DNA from: Clostridiales bacterium
GTDB lineage: Bacteria > Bacillota > Clostridia > Christensenellales > Aristaeellaceae
Direction of reading: 5' to 3'
NCBI GenBank assembly: GCA_004557905.1
Contig: SFFH01000001.1
Span: 124,001-188,000, forward strand
Length of the DNA: 64,000 nt
Part shown: piece by piece, positions 53,077 through 63,102 of the stretch
How the letters are laid out: each line of letters begins with the position of its first letter
Numbering within the stretch: position 1 is the first letter of the stretch
Made by a program: the position numbers and the translations under genes
The notes under the pieces: generated by a model
What the model was told of the DNA's origin: nothing
What the model saw: the letters and a program-made list of their open reading frames with translations, nothing else
Database searches by the model: none

Positions 53077-53298
53077 ATGTCCATGACCAATCCCACCATC
53101 CTGCAGCTTCTGGAGAAGGCGGATTGCCGCTATACGCTCGTCGTCGAGGTGTCCAAGCGCGCCCGCCAGCTGGTGGACGGCATTCCGCCGCTCATCGACG
53201 CCAAGGACAAGGAGAATATGCCCGTCTCCATCGCGATTGATGAGGTCAACCGCGGCTTGATCTCCTATGAGCGCACCACTGAAAACGATGCCCGGTAA
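53077..53298 (+). CDS. rpoZ: RNA polymerase omega subunit
   Basis: A 73-residue protein with the omega pattern: NPTILQLLEKADCRYTLVVEVSKRARQL and VSIAIDEVNRGLISY. It helps assemble RNA polymerase and mediates responses such as ppGpp sensing in some bacteria. GAGGAGGAAC precedes the ATG. It is 107 nt after gmk and overlaps coaBC by 11 nt. Confidence 0.94.
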   Translation: MSMTNPTILQLLEKADCRYTLVVEVSKRARQLVDGIPPLIDAKDKENMPVSIAIDEVNRGLISYERTTENDAR

Positions 53299-54496
53299 CC
53301 TGAAAACCAAAAAGTGCGTTGTCCTCGGTGTAACCGGGGGCATCGCTGCATATAAGGCATGCGAAATTCTCCGTCTGCTGCAGAAGCAGGGCATTGACGT
53401 GTTTGTGGTGATGACGAAGAACGCATGCCAGTTTGTGACGCCGCTGACGTTTGAGACGCTCTCCGGTCATCCGGTGGCAACGGACACGTTTGTGCGCCCG
53501 GACACCTGGGAGGTCGAGCATATCGCGCTGGCCAAGCGCGCGGATCTCTTCCTGATCGCCCCGGCGACGGCCAACATCATCGGCAAGATGGCGTGCGGCA
53601 TCGCGGACGACATGCTTTCCACGACCGTCATGGCGACCCGCGCACCGGTGATGATCGCCCCGGCGATGAACACCGGCATGTGGGAAAATCCCGCGACGCA
53701 GCAGAACATTGCGACGCTCGTCTCGCGCGGCGTGCACGTCGTCACCCCGGCGACGGGCCATCTGGCCTGCGGGGACAGCGGCGCGGGCAAGCTCGAGGAC
53801 GTCGTAGTGATCGCGCAGCGCGCGCTGGACGTGCTTGCTGAAAAGCGCGACATGGAGGGCCTGCGCGTCATGGTGACGGCCGGCCCGACGAGGGAGGCGC
53901 TCGATCCCGTCCGCTACATCTCCAACCGTTCCTCCGGCAAAATGGGCTACGCCATTGCGCGCGCAGCCCAGCGGCGCGGCGCGCAGGTGACGCTGCTCAC
54001 CGGGCCGGTGGCCATCGAGCCGCCGCAGGGCGTGAAGGTCGTGCCGTTCATGACGACGCAGGAGCTGCTTGACCGGGCGCTGGCATGCGCGCAGGAGCAG
54101 GACGTCATCATCCAGTCCGCTGCGCCGGCGGATTACCGCGTCAGGGAGATCGCGCCCCAGAAGATCAAGAAGCAGGGCGGCGAGGACATGACGATCGAGC
54201 TGGTGGAAAATCCGGACGTCGCCGCGACGCTTGGAAGAGCCAAGCGTGATGATCAGACATTCGTGGGCTTTGCCGCGGAGACGAACGATGTGCTTGCGCA
54301 TGCCAGGGGCAAGCTGATCAAGAAGAACCTCGATATGATCGTGGCCAACGACGTAACTGCGCCGGGCGCGGGCTTTGATGTGAACACCAACATCGTGACC
54401 CTGATCACCGGGGAGAAGATGGAATCCCTGCCGCTGATGAGCAAGGACGAGGTCGCCGGAAGGATCCTCGACGCTGTGCTCGCTCTTCGCGCGTAA
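53288..54496 (+). CDS. coaBC: Bifunctional phosphopantothenoylcysteine decarboxylase/synthase
   Basis: A 402-residue fusion: FMN-dependent CoaC (1-190) with GVTGGIAAYKA, catalytic His region EHIALAKRADLFLIAPATAN, PAMNTGMW and active-site Cys in ATGHLACGDSGAGKL; CoaB (195-400) with VTAGPTREALDPVRYISN, SSGKMG and AAPADYR. It makes 4'-phosphopantetheine for coenzyme A. I use ATG 53288, just before the rpoZ stop; the ATG at 53267 is also in frame. Last gene of the operon, followed by a hairpin. Confidence 0.95.
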   Translation: MPGNLKTKKCVVLGVTGGIAAYKACEILRLLQKQGIDVFVVMTKNACQFVTPLTFETLSGHPVATDTFVRPDTWEVEHIALAKRADLFLIAPATANIIGKMACGIADDMLSTTVMATRAPVMIAPAMNTGMWENPATQQNIATLVSRGVHVVTPATGHLACGDSGAGKLEDVVVIAQRALDVLAEKRDMEGLRVMVTAGPTREALDPVRYISNRSSGKMGYAIARAAQRRGAQVTLLTGPVAIEPPQGVKVVPFMTTQELLDRALACAQEQDVIIQSAAPADYRVREIAPQKIKKQGGEDMTIELVENPDVAATLGRAKRDDQTFVGFAAETNDVLAHARGKLIKKNLDMIVANDVTAPGAGFDVNTNIVTLITGEKMESLPLMSKDEVAGRILDAVLALRA

Positions 54497-54518
54497 TGCG
54501 CAGACAATTGCATGATCC

Positions 54519-54551
54519 GCCGCTTTCCGCGTGAAGGCGGCGCTTTTTTTC
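54519..54551 (+). terminator. Rho-independent terminator after coaBC
   Basis: An imperfect CGCCGCTT/AAGGCGGCG stem followed by seven T. Confidence 0.8.
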
Positions 54552-54581
54552 CGCATTTCATGCATTTTGAAGGCATCAATC

Positions 54582-54610
54582 TTGACGATATGGAGATTTG
54601 TGAATATAAT
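54582..54610 (+). promoter_or_regulatory. Strong sigma-A-type promoter for the secDF region
   Basis: TTGACG (54582-54587), 17-nt spacer, perfect TATAAT (54605-54610). Confidence 0.82.
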
Positions 54611-54662
54611 GAAGTATTGAATTCTGGGTTTTCTTAACCTTGCGCGGAAGGAGGCGAAACAA

Positions 54663-55019
54663 ATGCCAAGAAGAAGCGAACGATCGCTGGTCTTCCTGCT
54701 GATCTGTTTCGCCTTTGTCTGCCTGCTGCTGAGCGGCGGCTCGCGTCTGATCGGCGCGCAGGGTGGGGAAGAATCCATGCCGCAGCAGGGAAATTCCCTG
54801 GTGCAGGCCGCGTTTGTCAGTGCGCCCGCGCCCATCGCGGAGACGGGAGCGACGCATCAGCGCGAGCACTGCGTGCAGCGCCATGCACAGACGCCGGCAC
54901 CGGAGCGCCCGATCCTGACGGCCATCGCCGAATGCGATGCGAACGGCAACGTGCTCAAGGGTCAGCCATACCTGCGCGCGGTCTATCAGGCATTTGCGCT
55001 GGGAGACGGATTTGTATGA
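54663..55019 (+). CDS. Hypothetical signal-anchored protein upstream of secD
   Basis: A 118-residue protein with a very good RBS (GGAAGGAGG). Residues 1-8 are basic, 9-32 form a membrane anchor or signal, and the rest is a Gln/Pro/Ala-rich external part ending in a short ordered segment (PILTAIAECDANGNVLKGQPYLRAVYQAF). No family recognised. It lies 56 nt ahead of secD in the same direction and shares its promoter, so it may be an accessory of the Sec system, which is only an inference. Confidence 0.65.
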   Translation: MPRRSERSLVFLLICFAFVCLLLSGGSRLIGAQGGEESMPQQGNSLVQAAFVSAPAPIAETGATHQREHCVQRHAQTPAPERPILTAIAECDANGNVLKGQPYLRAVYQAFALGDGFV

Positions 55020-55075
55020 CGGGCGTAACGGCCGCATGCAAACCGATCAAACAAGATAAAGAGAGGAAAATCACT

Positions 55076-56341
55076 ATGGCGAACAAGAATGCAAAGCCGA
55101 AGAACCCGCGTACCCGCGCGATTGTTTCGCTGGTGGCCATCCTGGTGGTCGTCGCTGTCTGCGGATATGTGGCGCTGTTTGGCATTGGCAAGGGCACGAT
55201 GGTCAACTATCTCAAGCCCTGGGGCGAAGCGATCTCCCTGGGCCTGGATCTGCGCGGCGGCGTGTACACCGTCTATGCGGCCGAGAACGACGGCACTGAG
55301 GAGTTCGAGACAAAGATGAGCTCGACCGTGTCCATTCTCACCAGCCGTCTGACCCGTCAGGGCTTCACCGAGGCGACCGTTACCCGTCAGGGCGCCGACC
55401 GCATCCGCGTGGAGATTCCGAACGTCTCCGATCCCAACGAGATCCTGCGCATCATCGGCACCCCGGCGCAGCTGTACTTCGTGGATGAAAACGGAGAAAA
55501 CATCCTGGAAGGCGCGATGATCAAGAACGCGCAGGCTGCTCAGGACGAGAACGGCCTTCCGTGCGTCGCCTTTGAGCTGAACGACGAAGGCGCGAAGCGC
55601 TTTGCCGAGGCGACGGCCGCCAACATCGGCAAGACCATCTCCATCACGCTGGACGGCGAAACCATCTCCGCGCCGACCGTCAACAGCGTGATTGCCGGCG
55701 GCAAGGGCCAGATCACCGGCGACTTCACCGCCGACGAGGCCAAGAACCTGGCGACCCTCATCCTGTCCGGCGCGCTGCCGCTGAACCTGACCCAGCTGGA
55801 GGTCAGCGCGATCTCTGCGACCCTGGGCGTCGAGGCGCTTGACAAGGCCATCCTGGCCGGCGCGATCGGCGTGGCGCTCGTCATGCTGTTCATGCTGCTG
55901 CGCTACCGCCTGTGCGGCCTGGTGGCCGATATCGCGCTCACCATCTATGTCATGATCGTCGTGCTGCTGCTGGCGCTCACCGGCGCGCAGCTGACCCTGC
56001 CGGGCGTCGCGGGCATCATCCTGGGCATCGGTATGGCCGTCGATGCGAACGTGGTCATCTTCGAGCGCATCCGCGAGGAGATGAAGGTTGGCCGTCCGCT
56101 GGCCTCCTCCATCAAGATGGGCTTCTCCAACGCGCTCTCTGCGATCGTTGACGCGAACGTGACCACCATCATCGCCGCTGTCGTGCTGTATGCCTTCGGC
56201 ACCGGTTCCATCCGCGGCTTCGCGCTGACGCTGGGCATCAGCGTCATCACGTCCATGTTCACCGCCATCTTTATCACCCATAAGCTGCTGGACATCTTCG
56301 CCGATTTCGGCATCAAGAACCAGAAGCTCTATGTGCGCTAA
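55076..56341 (+). CDS. secD: Protein translocase subunit SecD
   Basis: A 421-residue membrane protein: first helix (about 14-35), LGLDLRGGVYTVY motif, the P1 head domain, and a block of five helices at the C-terminus with GIILGIGMAVDANVVIFERIREE. With SecF it uses the proton motive force to finish preprotein export. The P1 domain is shorter than in Gram-negatives, as usual for Firmicutes. ATG 55076 follows GAGAGG. The secF gene is separate, 18 nt downstream. Confidence 0.95.
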   Translation: MANKNAKPKNPRTRAIVSLVAILVVVAVCGYVALFGIGKGTMVNYLKPWGEAISLGLDLRGGVYTVYAAENDGTEEFETKMSSTVSILTSRLTRQGFTEATVTRQGADRIRVEIPNVSDPNEILRIIGTPAQLYFVDENGENILEGAMIKNAQAAQDENGLPCVAFELNDEGAKRFAEATAANIGKTISITLDGETISAPTVNSVIAGGKGQITGDFTADEAKNLATLILSGALPLNLTQLEVSAISATLGVEALDKAILAGAIGVALVMLFMLLRYRLCGLVADIALTIYVMIVVLLLALTGAQLTLPGVAGIILGIGMAVDANVVIFERIREEMKVGRPLASSIKMGFSNALSAIVDANVTTIIAAVVLYAFGTGSIRGFALTLGISVITSMFTAIFITHKLLDIFADFGIKNQKLYVR

Positions 56342-56359
56342 GGCAAGGAGGGAAATGTC

Positions 56360-57256
56360 ATGAAATTCGAAATGAAGAATCGCCTCAAGCCCTGCGCGGC
56401 GCTCTCCGCTGTGATCATCGTGATTGCGCTGGTCATGTCCATGATGGGCATGGGCATGAATCTGGGCATCGACTTTACCGGCGGTACCCTGATGACCTAT
56501 GACATGAACGTCAAGACGTTTGACACCGCCGACATCTCTGCGGCGCTGGCTGAGTGCGGTGTGACCGACGCGCAGATCGCCGTGACCGGCGAAGACAAGG
56601 ATCAGGTGCAGATCCGCATCAAGGATGTGGAGAACACCGATGATCTGCGCACCGCGCTGGAAGAAAAGCTGTCTGCCAGCTATCCGGACATCGAGTATGT
56701 GGACATCACCCGCGTCGGCGCGGTGGTCGGCAGCGAGCTGATCAGCAACGCCATCAAGAGCCTGACCCTGGCCGCCGTGCTCATGCTGGTGTACATCGCG
56801 TTCCGCTTTGACCTGTACTCCGGCATCGCCGCCATCATCGGCCTCATTCACGACGTGGCGATCATGCTGTCCTTCGTCGTGATCCTGCGCAGCTTCATCC
56901 GCGTGGAGACCACCTTTATCGCGGCGCTGCTGACGATTGTCGGCTACTCGATCAACAACACCATCATCATCTTCGACCGCATTCGTGAGAATGTGCACAA
57001 GGCGGGCGTGCGTCAGCTGCCGCGCGAACAGATCGTCAACCTCTCTGTGACGGAGTCCCTGCCGCGCACACTGAACACCACCATCACCACCCTGCTCACC
57101 ATCGTCACCCTGTATGTGCTGGGCGTCGATTCCATCAAGCAGTTTGCGCTGCCGCTGATCATCGGCATCCTCGCGGGAACCTATTCCGCGAACCTGATCA
57201 ATGGCTATGTCTGGGCGCTGCTGATGGACAAGCGCGGCAAGAAGGCGAAGGCGTAA
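56360..57256 (+). CDS. secF: Protein translocase subunit SecF
   Basis: A 298-residue partner of SecD with six helices, the N-terminal GIDFTGGTL motif and the conserved VGYSINNTIIIFDRIRENV block. It works with SecD in proton-driven protein export. AAGGAGG precedes the ATG. A strong hairpin without a T-run follows. Confidence 0.96.
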   Translation: MKFEMKNRLKPCAALSAVIIVIALVMSMMGMGMNLGIDFTGGTLMTYDMNVKTFDTADISAALAECGVTDAQIAVTGEDKDQVQIRIKDVENTDDLRTALEEKLSASYPDIEYVDITRVGAVVGSELISNAIKSLTLAAVLMLVYIAFRFDLYSGIAAIIGLIHDVAIMLSFVVILRSFIRVETTFIAALLTIVGYSINNTIIIFDRIRENVHKAGVRQLPREQIVNLSVTESLPRTLNTTITTLLTIVTLYVLGVDSIKQFALPLIIGILAGTYSANLINGYVWALLMDKRGKKAKA

Positions 57257-57269
57257 GAAATGGATGGAT

Positions 57270-57305
57270 CGTAAGGGCGGGCGGATTACCCGCCCTTACG
57301 GTCTT
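57270..57305 (+). terminator. Hairpin after secF
   Basis: CGTAAGGGCGGG (57270-57281) pairs perfectly with CCCGCCCTTACG (57289-57300); GTCTTTGATTT follows. Confidence 0.7.
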
Positions 57306-57386
57306 TGATTTGCTGCCCTGTTTGGCCGGGGGCATGACGGCATGCCTGCGGCCAAGCCGGGGAATTCTACAGAAGGGAGGCCGCAT

Positions 57387-59804
57387 ATGCTCAGATTCGT
57401 GCCCAAGCAGGACAGGGAGCGGGAGATTCCCGAAGCGCTCCGGTCGCTCGGCGTGCCGCACCAGCTGCTTTGCCTGCTGCTGGATCGCGGAATCGATACG
57501 CCTGAGAAGATTGACAGGTATCTGCATCCGAAGATGGATGACCTGTACGACCCGATGCGCATGCAGGACATGGACAAAGCGGTTGCGGTCATCCGGGATG
57601 CCCTTGATAAGAACGAGGAAATCGTCGTCTTCGGTGATTACGATGTGGATGGCGTGACGGCGACGGCCATCCTGCTGACCTATCTGCGCAAGCAGGGCGC
57701 GAAAGCCGGCTATTACATTCCGGACCGGCATGGCGAGGGATACGGCCTCAATATGGCGGCGGTCGAGCAGATCGCCTCGCACGCCAGGCTGCTCATCACG
57801 GTGGACTGCGGCATCACCTGCCCAAACGAGGTGGCCCGCGCCCAGGAGCTGGGCATGCGTGTGATCGTCACCGATCACCACCAGCTCGGCCCGCAGCTGC
57901 CCGAATGCGCCGCCGTGCTCAATCCGCTGCTGGGCGATTACCCGTTCCGCCGCCTGTGCGGCGCGGGCGTGGCGTTCAAGCTGGTGCAGGCGCTGGGTGG
58001 CATGGAAGCCATCGAATCCCTGTGGGAGCTGGCGGCGCTGGCGACGATTGCCGACATCGTGCCGCTGCTGGATGAAAACCGCGTGATTGTCTCTTTTGGT
58101 CTCAAGGCCATGGCGAAAACGCAGCGGCCGGGTCTGATCGCCCTGATGGAATCCGCGGGTGTGGACGCAAAAAATGTGACCGCATCTGACGTGGCCTTCC
58201 GCATGGCGCCGCGCATCAATGCGGGCGGCCGTTTAGCGCTCGCCTCCCGCGGCGTGGAGCTGCTGACCACGCGCAGGATGGAAACCGCACGGGAAATCTC
58301 GGCGGAGCTGGATCAGGACAACACCAAGCGCCGCGAATTGGAGCTGGAGATCTTTGCACAGGCGGATGAGCTGGCACGCAGGGAAATCGATTTTCTCACG
58401 GAGCGCGCCATCGTCGTGTGCGGCGAGGGCTGGAACCCCGGCGTGATCGGCCTGGCGGCTTCTCGGCTGGTGGAAAAGTACAAATGGCCGACGATTCTGC
58501 TGGCCAGGGACGGCGATGTGTGCGTCGGCTCGGCGCGCTCGATTCCGGGCGTGGATATTCACCGGGCGCTTGCCACCTGCCGGGACCTGTTTGTCCGCTT
58601 CGGTGGCCACGCGCAGGCGGCGGGCCTGACGATTGAGGCGAAGAACGTACCGGAATTCAAGCGCCGCCTGACGCAGGCGATTCTTACGCAGTCCGAGCCG
58701 GAGGCGTTCATTCCGACGGAGGAATACGACCTCGAGCTCGAGCTGACGGACATGACCGAATCGCTCGTACAGGCGTTTTCCTCGATGCAGCCCACGGGCT
58801 TTGGCAATCCCGCGCCGGTGTTCTGCGTGCGCGGCGTGCACACGACCGACGTGCGGGCCATCGGCAAGGAGGGCGCGCACCTGCGCATGCGGCTTGTGAG
58901 CGGCAGCGACATGCGAAATGCCATCGGCTTTCGCATGGGCGACCGGGCCGGCTCGATGCCGGAGGTGGTGGAGGCCGTCGTGGGGCTGTCGATCAACGAG
59001 TGGCAGGACAGAAAAAGCGTGCAGTGCGAGCTGCGTCAGCTCAAGGCGTACCTGCCGGCAAAGGCATTCCTTTCGGAGTGCCAGCGTAGAGAAAACGAAA
59101 TTGACGCGGCCTTGCTGGGCATGCTGAGCCGGCATGTGGGCAGGGCGGATGTGCGGCGGATCGAGCGCATGACGCTTGAGGAAGCGAAGAAGGTGCTCAG
59201 CGGGGAATTGCTGACCGGCTATCAGGGCACGCTCCTTTGTGTGCATACGGTATCCGCACTCAAGATGCTCAACATCCATCTGGCGATTCTGCATGCGCAG
59301 ATCGACTATGCGGTGCGCACGCTGGACGACATCCGCAGCTTCAATACGCTGGTCATGGCGCCGGACTGGGACAGGCTTGGCTGCCATCCCAGGGCGGTCG
59401 TGGCGCTGGACGGTTTCATCAGCGATGAGGAGCGGGCCATGGCGCTGGCGCGGTTCCCGGACGCCCGTTTCATCGAGGTCACGGACATGGGCGCCCATAC
59501 GGTGCGCGCATGCGGCAGGCTCCTGCCGGACGACGACCATCTGCGCGCGGTTTACCGCGTGCTGCGCCAAAGAGAAAAGCTGGAATACACGCTTCATTCC
59601 CTGGCTGCCGAGACTGGTCTTGCCGAGAGCCAGGTGCTGTGCGCGATGAGCATCTTCAGCGAGCTGAACCTGATTGAATGCACGCTTGAGCCGCTGCGCT
59701 ATACCATGCTCAGAAGCGGGAAGGTTTCACTGGAGGCGAGTCCGCTCCGCGGCAGGCTCATCCGCATGAAGGGATTAAACGGCGAAGGAGGTATACCTGA
59801 TTGA
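57387..59804 (+). CDS. recJ: Single-stranded-DNA-specific exonuclease RecJ
   Basis: An 805-residue enzyme: DHH domain with FGDYDVDGVTA, VDCGI and TDHHQ metal motifs, APRINAGGRL, DHHA1 domain with FGGHAQAAGL, then an OB fold and a C-terminal extension of about 230 residues (from about 570). It degrades single-stranded DNA 5' to 3' in mismatch and recombination repair. The long C-terminal part is typical of Firmicutes RecJ. ATG 57387 follows AGAAGGGAGG. It overlaps the relA start by 4 nt. Confidence 0.95.
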   Translation: MLRFVPKQDREREIPEALRSLGVPHQLLCLLLDRGIDTPEKIDRYLHPKMDDLYDPMRMQDMDKAVAVIRDALDKNEEIVVFGDYDVDGVTATAILLTYLRKQGAKAGYYIPDRHGEGYGLNMAAVEQIASHARLLITVDCGITCPNEVARAQELGMRVIVTDHHQLGPQLPECAAVLNPLLGDYPFRRLCGAGVAFKLVQALGGMEAIESLWELAALATIADIVPLLDENRVIVSFGLKAMAKTQRPGLIALMESAGVDAKNVTASDVAFRMAPRINAGGRLALASRGVELLTTRRMETAREISAELDQDNTKRRELELEIFAQADELARREIDFLTERAIVVCGEGWNPGVIGLAASRLVEKYKWPTILLARDGDVCVGSARSIPGVDIHRALATCRDLFVRFGGHAQAAGLTIEAKNVPEFKRRLTQAILTQSEPEAFIPTEEYDLELELTDMTESLVQAFSSMQPTGFGNPAPVFCVRGVHTTDVRAIGKEGAHLRMRLVSGSDMRNAIGFRMGDRAGSMPEVVEAVVGLSINEWQDRKSVQCELRQLKAYLPAKAFLSECQRRENEIDAALLGMLSRHVGRADVRRIERMTLEEAKKVLSGELLTGYQGTLLCVHTVSALKMLNIHLAILHAQIDYAVRTLDDIRSFNTLVMAPDWDRLGCHPRAVVALDGFISDEERAMALARFPDARFIEVTDMGAHTVRACGRLLPDDDHLRAVYRVLRQREKLEYTLHSLAAETGLAESQVLCAMSIFSELNLIECTLEPLRYTMLRSGKVSLEASPLRGRLIRMKGLNGEGGIPD

Positions 59805-61987
59805 CACACGATGAATGCAAAAATCTGGACGAACTGATCGCTACGGTGGTCAAATACCATCCGGATGCCGACGTAGCACTGGTTGAAAAGGCATACCACT
59901 TCGCAGAGAAGGCGCACGAGGGACAGATGCGCAAGTCCGGCGAGCCGTACTTTACCCATCCGATGATCGTCGCGGGCATTCTGGCCAAGCTGATGCTGGA
60001 CCCGCCGACGATTGCTGCCGGCCTTCTGCACGACACGGTGGAGGACTGCGAGAACGTGACGCTGGACGTCATCAGCAAGGAGTTCGGCCCGGAGGTCGCG
60101 CTGCTGGTGGACGGCGTCACCAAGCTCAAGCGCCTCGACTTTTCCTCGCGCGTGGAGCAGCAGGCGGAGTCCATCCGCAAGATGATCCTGGCGATGAGCA
60201 AGGACATCCGCGTCGTGCTCATCAAGCTGGCGGACCGCACGCACAACATGCGCACGCTCAAGGCACAGTCCCCGGAGAGCCAGCGGCGCATCGCGCAGGA
60301 GACGCTGGATATCTACGCGCCGCTTGCGCATCGCCTGGGCGTGTACAAGATCAAGCAGGAGCTGGAGGACCTGTGCCTGCGGTATCTGGACCCGGACGGC
60401 TATCAGAATCTGATCGCCAAGGTCGGCATGAAGCGCGCCGAGCGCGAGCAGAACATCCAGGCGGTCATGCAGACGCTGGGCGACAAGATCAGGGAGATGG
60501 GCATTCAGTTCGAGATCGACGGCCGCCCGAAGCACTTTTACAGCATCTACCGCAAGATGGTGCTGCAGCACAAGCCCTTTGAGCAGATCTACGACCTGAT
60601 TGCCCTGCGCGTGCTGGTCAACAGCGTGCAGGACTGCTATGCGGTGCTGGGCATCGTGCATACGCTGTGGAAGCAGGTGCCCAACCGCTTCAAGGACTAT
60701 ATCTCCATGCCCAAGCCCAACATGTACCAGTCGCTGCATACGACGGTCGTGGGCGAAAACGGCATGCCCTTTGAGGTGCAGATTCGCACTTACGAGATGC
60801 ACCGCATTGCGGAATACGGCATTGCGGCGCACTGGCGCTACAAGGAGGGCAAGCAGGCAGCGGACGGCCTGGACAACAAGCTGTACTGGCTGCGGCAGAT
60901 TCTGGACTGGCAGAACGACACGCGCGACTCCGAGGAGTTTATCAAGTCGCTCAAGGTCGATCTGTTCAGCGATGAAATCTTCGTCTTCACGCCCAAGGGC
61001 GAGATCGTCGATCTGCCCAGCGGCGCGACGCCGATTGACTTTGCCTATCGCATCCATACCGCGGTCGGCAACAAGTGCGTCGGCGCGAAGGTGAACGGCC
61101 GCATCGTGACGCTTGATGCGCCACTGCAGACGGGCGATTTTGTCGAAATCATCACACAGCAGAACAGCAAAGGCCCCAGCCGAGACTGGCTCAAGATTGT
61201 CAAGACCTCGCAGGCGAAGGCCAAAATCCGCAATTTCTACAAGAAGGAGCTCAAGGAGGAGAACATCGCCACGGGCAAGCAGATGCTGGACGCCGAGGCG
61301 AAGCGCCAGTCCTCGAGCCTCTCCGCGCTCATGAAGCCGGAGTACGCAGAGCCGATGCTGCGCAAGTTCTCCTTTGCCGATCTTGACGATCTGTACGCGG
61401 CGGTCGGCTGCGGCGGCATCACCGCGGCGCATGTGATCACGCGCCTGCGCGAGGAGCAGAAGAGCCACGAGAAGCCGCTGGTGCCGGTTCTGCCGCGCGT
61501 GGCGCCGGAGCCTGCACCGGCCAGGGGCGGCAAGTCGACCTCCAAGGACGACATGGGCATCCGCGTCGCGGGCCTGCCGGGCTGCCAGGTGCACTTTGCC
61601 AAGTGCTGCACGCCGCTGCCGGGCGACGAGATCATCGGCTATATCACGCGCGGACGCGGCGTGACGATCCACTCCCGCGAGTGCGTGAACGTCAATGCCT
61701 CCCACGATCCGGCGCGCTGGATCGACGCGGAGTGGTCCGAGACGACCAACTCCTCCTACAACGGCTCGATTCAGATCCTGGCGACCGACAGGAGCAACCT
61801 GCTCGCCGATCTGATGAGCTATCTGTCCGCACAGAAGGTGACGGTCTGCGCGCTCAATGCGCGCGTGAACAACAACCAGACCTGCACCATCGAGCTGACG
61901 CTGCAGGTGGCCAGCAAGCAGGAGCTGGACTGGGTTATCAAGCAGATCGCCAAGCGGCAGGATACGATTGAGATCTTCCGCGTGTAA
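59801..61987 (+). CDS. relA: Bifunctional (p)ppGpp synthetase/hydrolase (RelA/SpoT)
   Basis: A 728-residue Rel protein from TTG 59801 (8 nt after GAAGGAGG, in a TTGA overlap with recJ). Domains: HD hydrolase (about 25-180) with intact HDTVED, synthetase (about 235-345) with EVQIRTYEMH, TGS (about 390-450), helical/zinc region, and C-terminal ACT (about 650-728). Both catalytic sites look intact, so it can make and destroy ppGpp in the stringent response. The recJ-relA-dtd-MBL-hemZ order is common in Clostridia. Confidence 0.96.
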   Translation: MTHDECKNLDELIATVVKYHPDADVALVEKAYHFAEKAHEGQMRKSGEPYFTHPMIVAGILAKLMLDPPTIAAGLLHDTVEDCENVTLDVISKEFGPEVALLVDGVTKLKRLDFSSRVEQQAESIRKMILAMSKDIRVVLIKLADRTHNMRTLKAQSPESQRRIAQETLDIYAPLAHRLGVYKIKQELEDLCLRYLDPDGYQNLIAKVGMKRAEREQNIQAVMQTLGDKIREMGIQFEIDGRPKHFYSIYRKMVLQHKPFEQIYDLIALRVLVNSVQDCYAVLGIVHTLWKQVPNRFKDYISMPKPNMYQSLHTTVVGENGMPFEVQIRTYEMHRIAEYGIAAHWRYKEGKQAADGLDNKLYWLRQILDWQNDTRDSEEFIKSLKVDLFSDEIFVFTPKGEIVDLPSGATPIDFAYRIHTAVGNKCVGAKVNGRIVTLDAPLQTGDFVEIITQQNSKGPSRDWLKIVKTSQAKAKIRNFYKKELKEENIATGKQMLDAEAKRQSSSLSALMKPEYAEPMLRKFSFADLDDLYAAVGCGGITAAHVITRLREEQKSHEKPLVPVLPRVAPEPAPARGGKSTSKDDMGIRVAGLPGCQVHFAKCCTPLPGDEIIGYITRGRGVTIHSRECVNVNASHDPARWIDAEWSETTNSSYNGSIQILATDRSNLLADLMSYLSAQKVTVCALNARVNNNQTCTIELTLQVASKQELDWVIKQIAKRQDTIEIFRV

Positions 61988-62044
61988 CGGCAGCGCGCTG
62001 CCGGATGCTTCTGAAAATTCTGATCATTGAAGAGAGAGGTACGC

Positions 62045-62494
62045 ATGAGACTCGTGATACAGAGGGTGCTTGAATCCAGCGTCCGGGTGGACGGCAAGGT
62101 CGTCGGCCAGATCGGCAGGGGATTCATGGTGCTTTGCGGCGTGGAGGAAGGCGACACGCTGGACGACGTGCGCTATGGCGTGGAGAAGACGGCCGGCCTG
62201 CGCATCTTCGAGGATGACGCGGGCAAGATGAACCGCTCCATTCTGGACGTGGGCGGCGAGATCCTGGCGATTTCCCAGTTCACGCTGCTGGGCGACGCGC
62301 GTCACGGCCGCCGCCCAAGCTTCTCAACGGCGGCGCGGCCTGACGTGGCCGTGCCCCTGTACGAGGCGTACTGCCAGGGCCTGCGCGAAAAGGGGATCCA
62401 TGTGGAGACCGGCATTTTCCAGGCGGACATGAAGGTTTCCCTGATCAATGACGGCCCGGTGACGCTGCTGCTGGATTCCAGGAGGACATTCTGA
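62045..62494 (+). CDS. dtd: D-aminoacyl-tRNA deacylase
   Basis: A 149-residue DTD: SQFTLLGD motif (about 79-86) and the C-terminal NDGPVTLLLDS motif that forms the cross-subunit Gly-Pro site. It removes D-amino acids (and glycine from tRNA-Ala) to protect translation. ATG 62045 follows GAGAGG. It overlaps the next gene by one base (TGATG). Confidence 0.96.
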   Translation: MRLVIQRVLESSVRVDGKVVGQIGRGFMVLCGVEEGDTLDDVRYGVEKTAGLRIFEDDAGKMNRSILDVGGEILAISQFTLLGDARHGRRPSFSTAARPDVAVPLYEAYCQGLREKGIHVETGIFQADMKVSLINDGPVTLLLDSRRTF

Positions 62495-63102
62495 TGGCTG
62501 AACTCGATATCAGGGCAGTGACGGGCGGCCCGCTGGACGTGAACACCTATGTGGTGGGATGTGAGGGCAGCGACAGCTGCGTGCTCATCGATCCCGGCGC
62601 AGAGGAGGCGCGCGTGGCGGAGGCCGTGGGCAAGCGCAGGGTGGACGCTGTGCTGCTGACCCATGCGCACTTTGACCACATGCTCCATGCGCAGCCGTGG
62701 CTTGACCGGGGCGCGAGGCTCTATGTGCATGCGCTGGATGCGCAGGCGCTGCGCAGCCCGGCGCTCAACCTCAGCCAGGTGATCAACACGTCGCTCGTGC
62801 TGCCCAAGGCCGATGTGGAATTGCAGGAAGGCGACGTCGTTTGCGAGGCGGGCCTTGCGCTCACCGTGCTGCACACGCCTGGCCATACGCCCGGCGGCGT
62901 CTGCTATCTGAGCGGCGGCACGCTCTTCTGCGGCGATACGCTCTTTTACAGGAGCTATGGCCGGATTGATCTGCCCGGCGGCGATGCGCAGGAGATGGCT
63001 GCCTCGCTTGCGAGGCTGATGCAGCTGCCCGCAGACACAGTGGCCTATCCCGGCCACGGCATGAAGACGAAGATCGCCTGGGAACGGGGGAGCTATGCGT
63101 GA
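62494..63102 (+). CDS. Metallo-beta-lactamase-fold hydrolase
   Basis: A 202-residue glyoxalase II-like hydrolase with metal motif THAHFDHM (about 56-63), HTPGHTPGG, CGDTLF and a final GHG. It probably hydrolyses a thioester or related metabolite; the substrate is not known. One-base overlap with dtd and a GTGA overlap with hemZ, so it is firmly in the relA operon. Confidence 0.92.
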   Translation: MAELDIRAVTGGPLDVNTYVVGCEGSDSCVLIDPGAEEARVAEAVGKRRVDAVLLTHAHFDHMLHAQPWLDRGARLYVHALDAQALRSPALNLSQVINTSLVLPKADVELQEGDVVCEAGLALTVLHTPGHTPGGVCYLSGGTLFCGDTLFYRSYGRIDLPGGDAQEMAASLARLMQLPADTVAYPGHGMKTKIAWERGSYA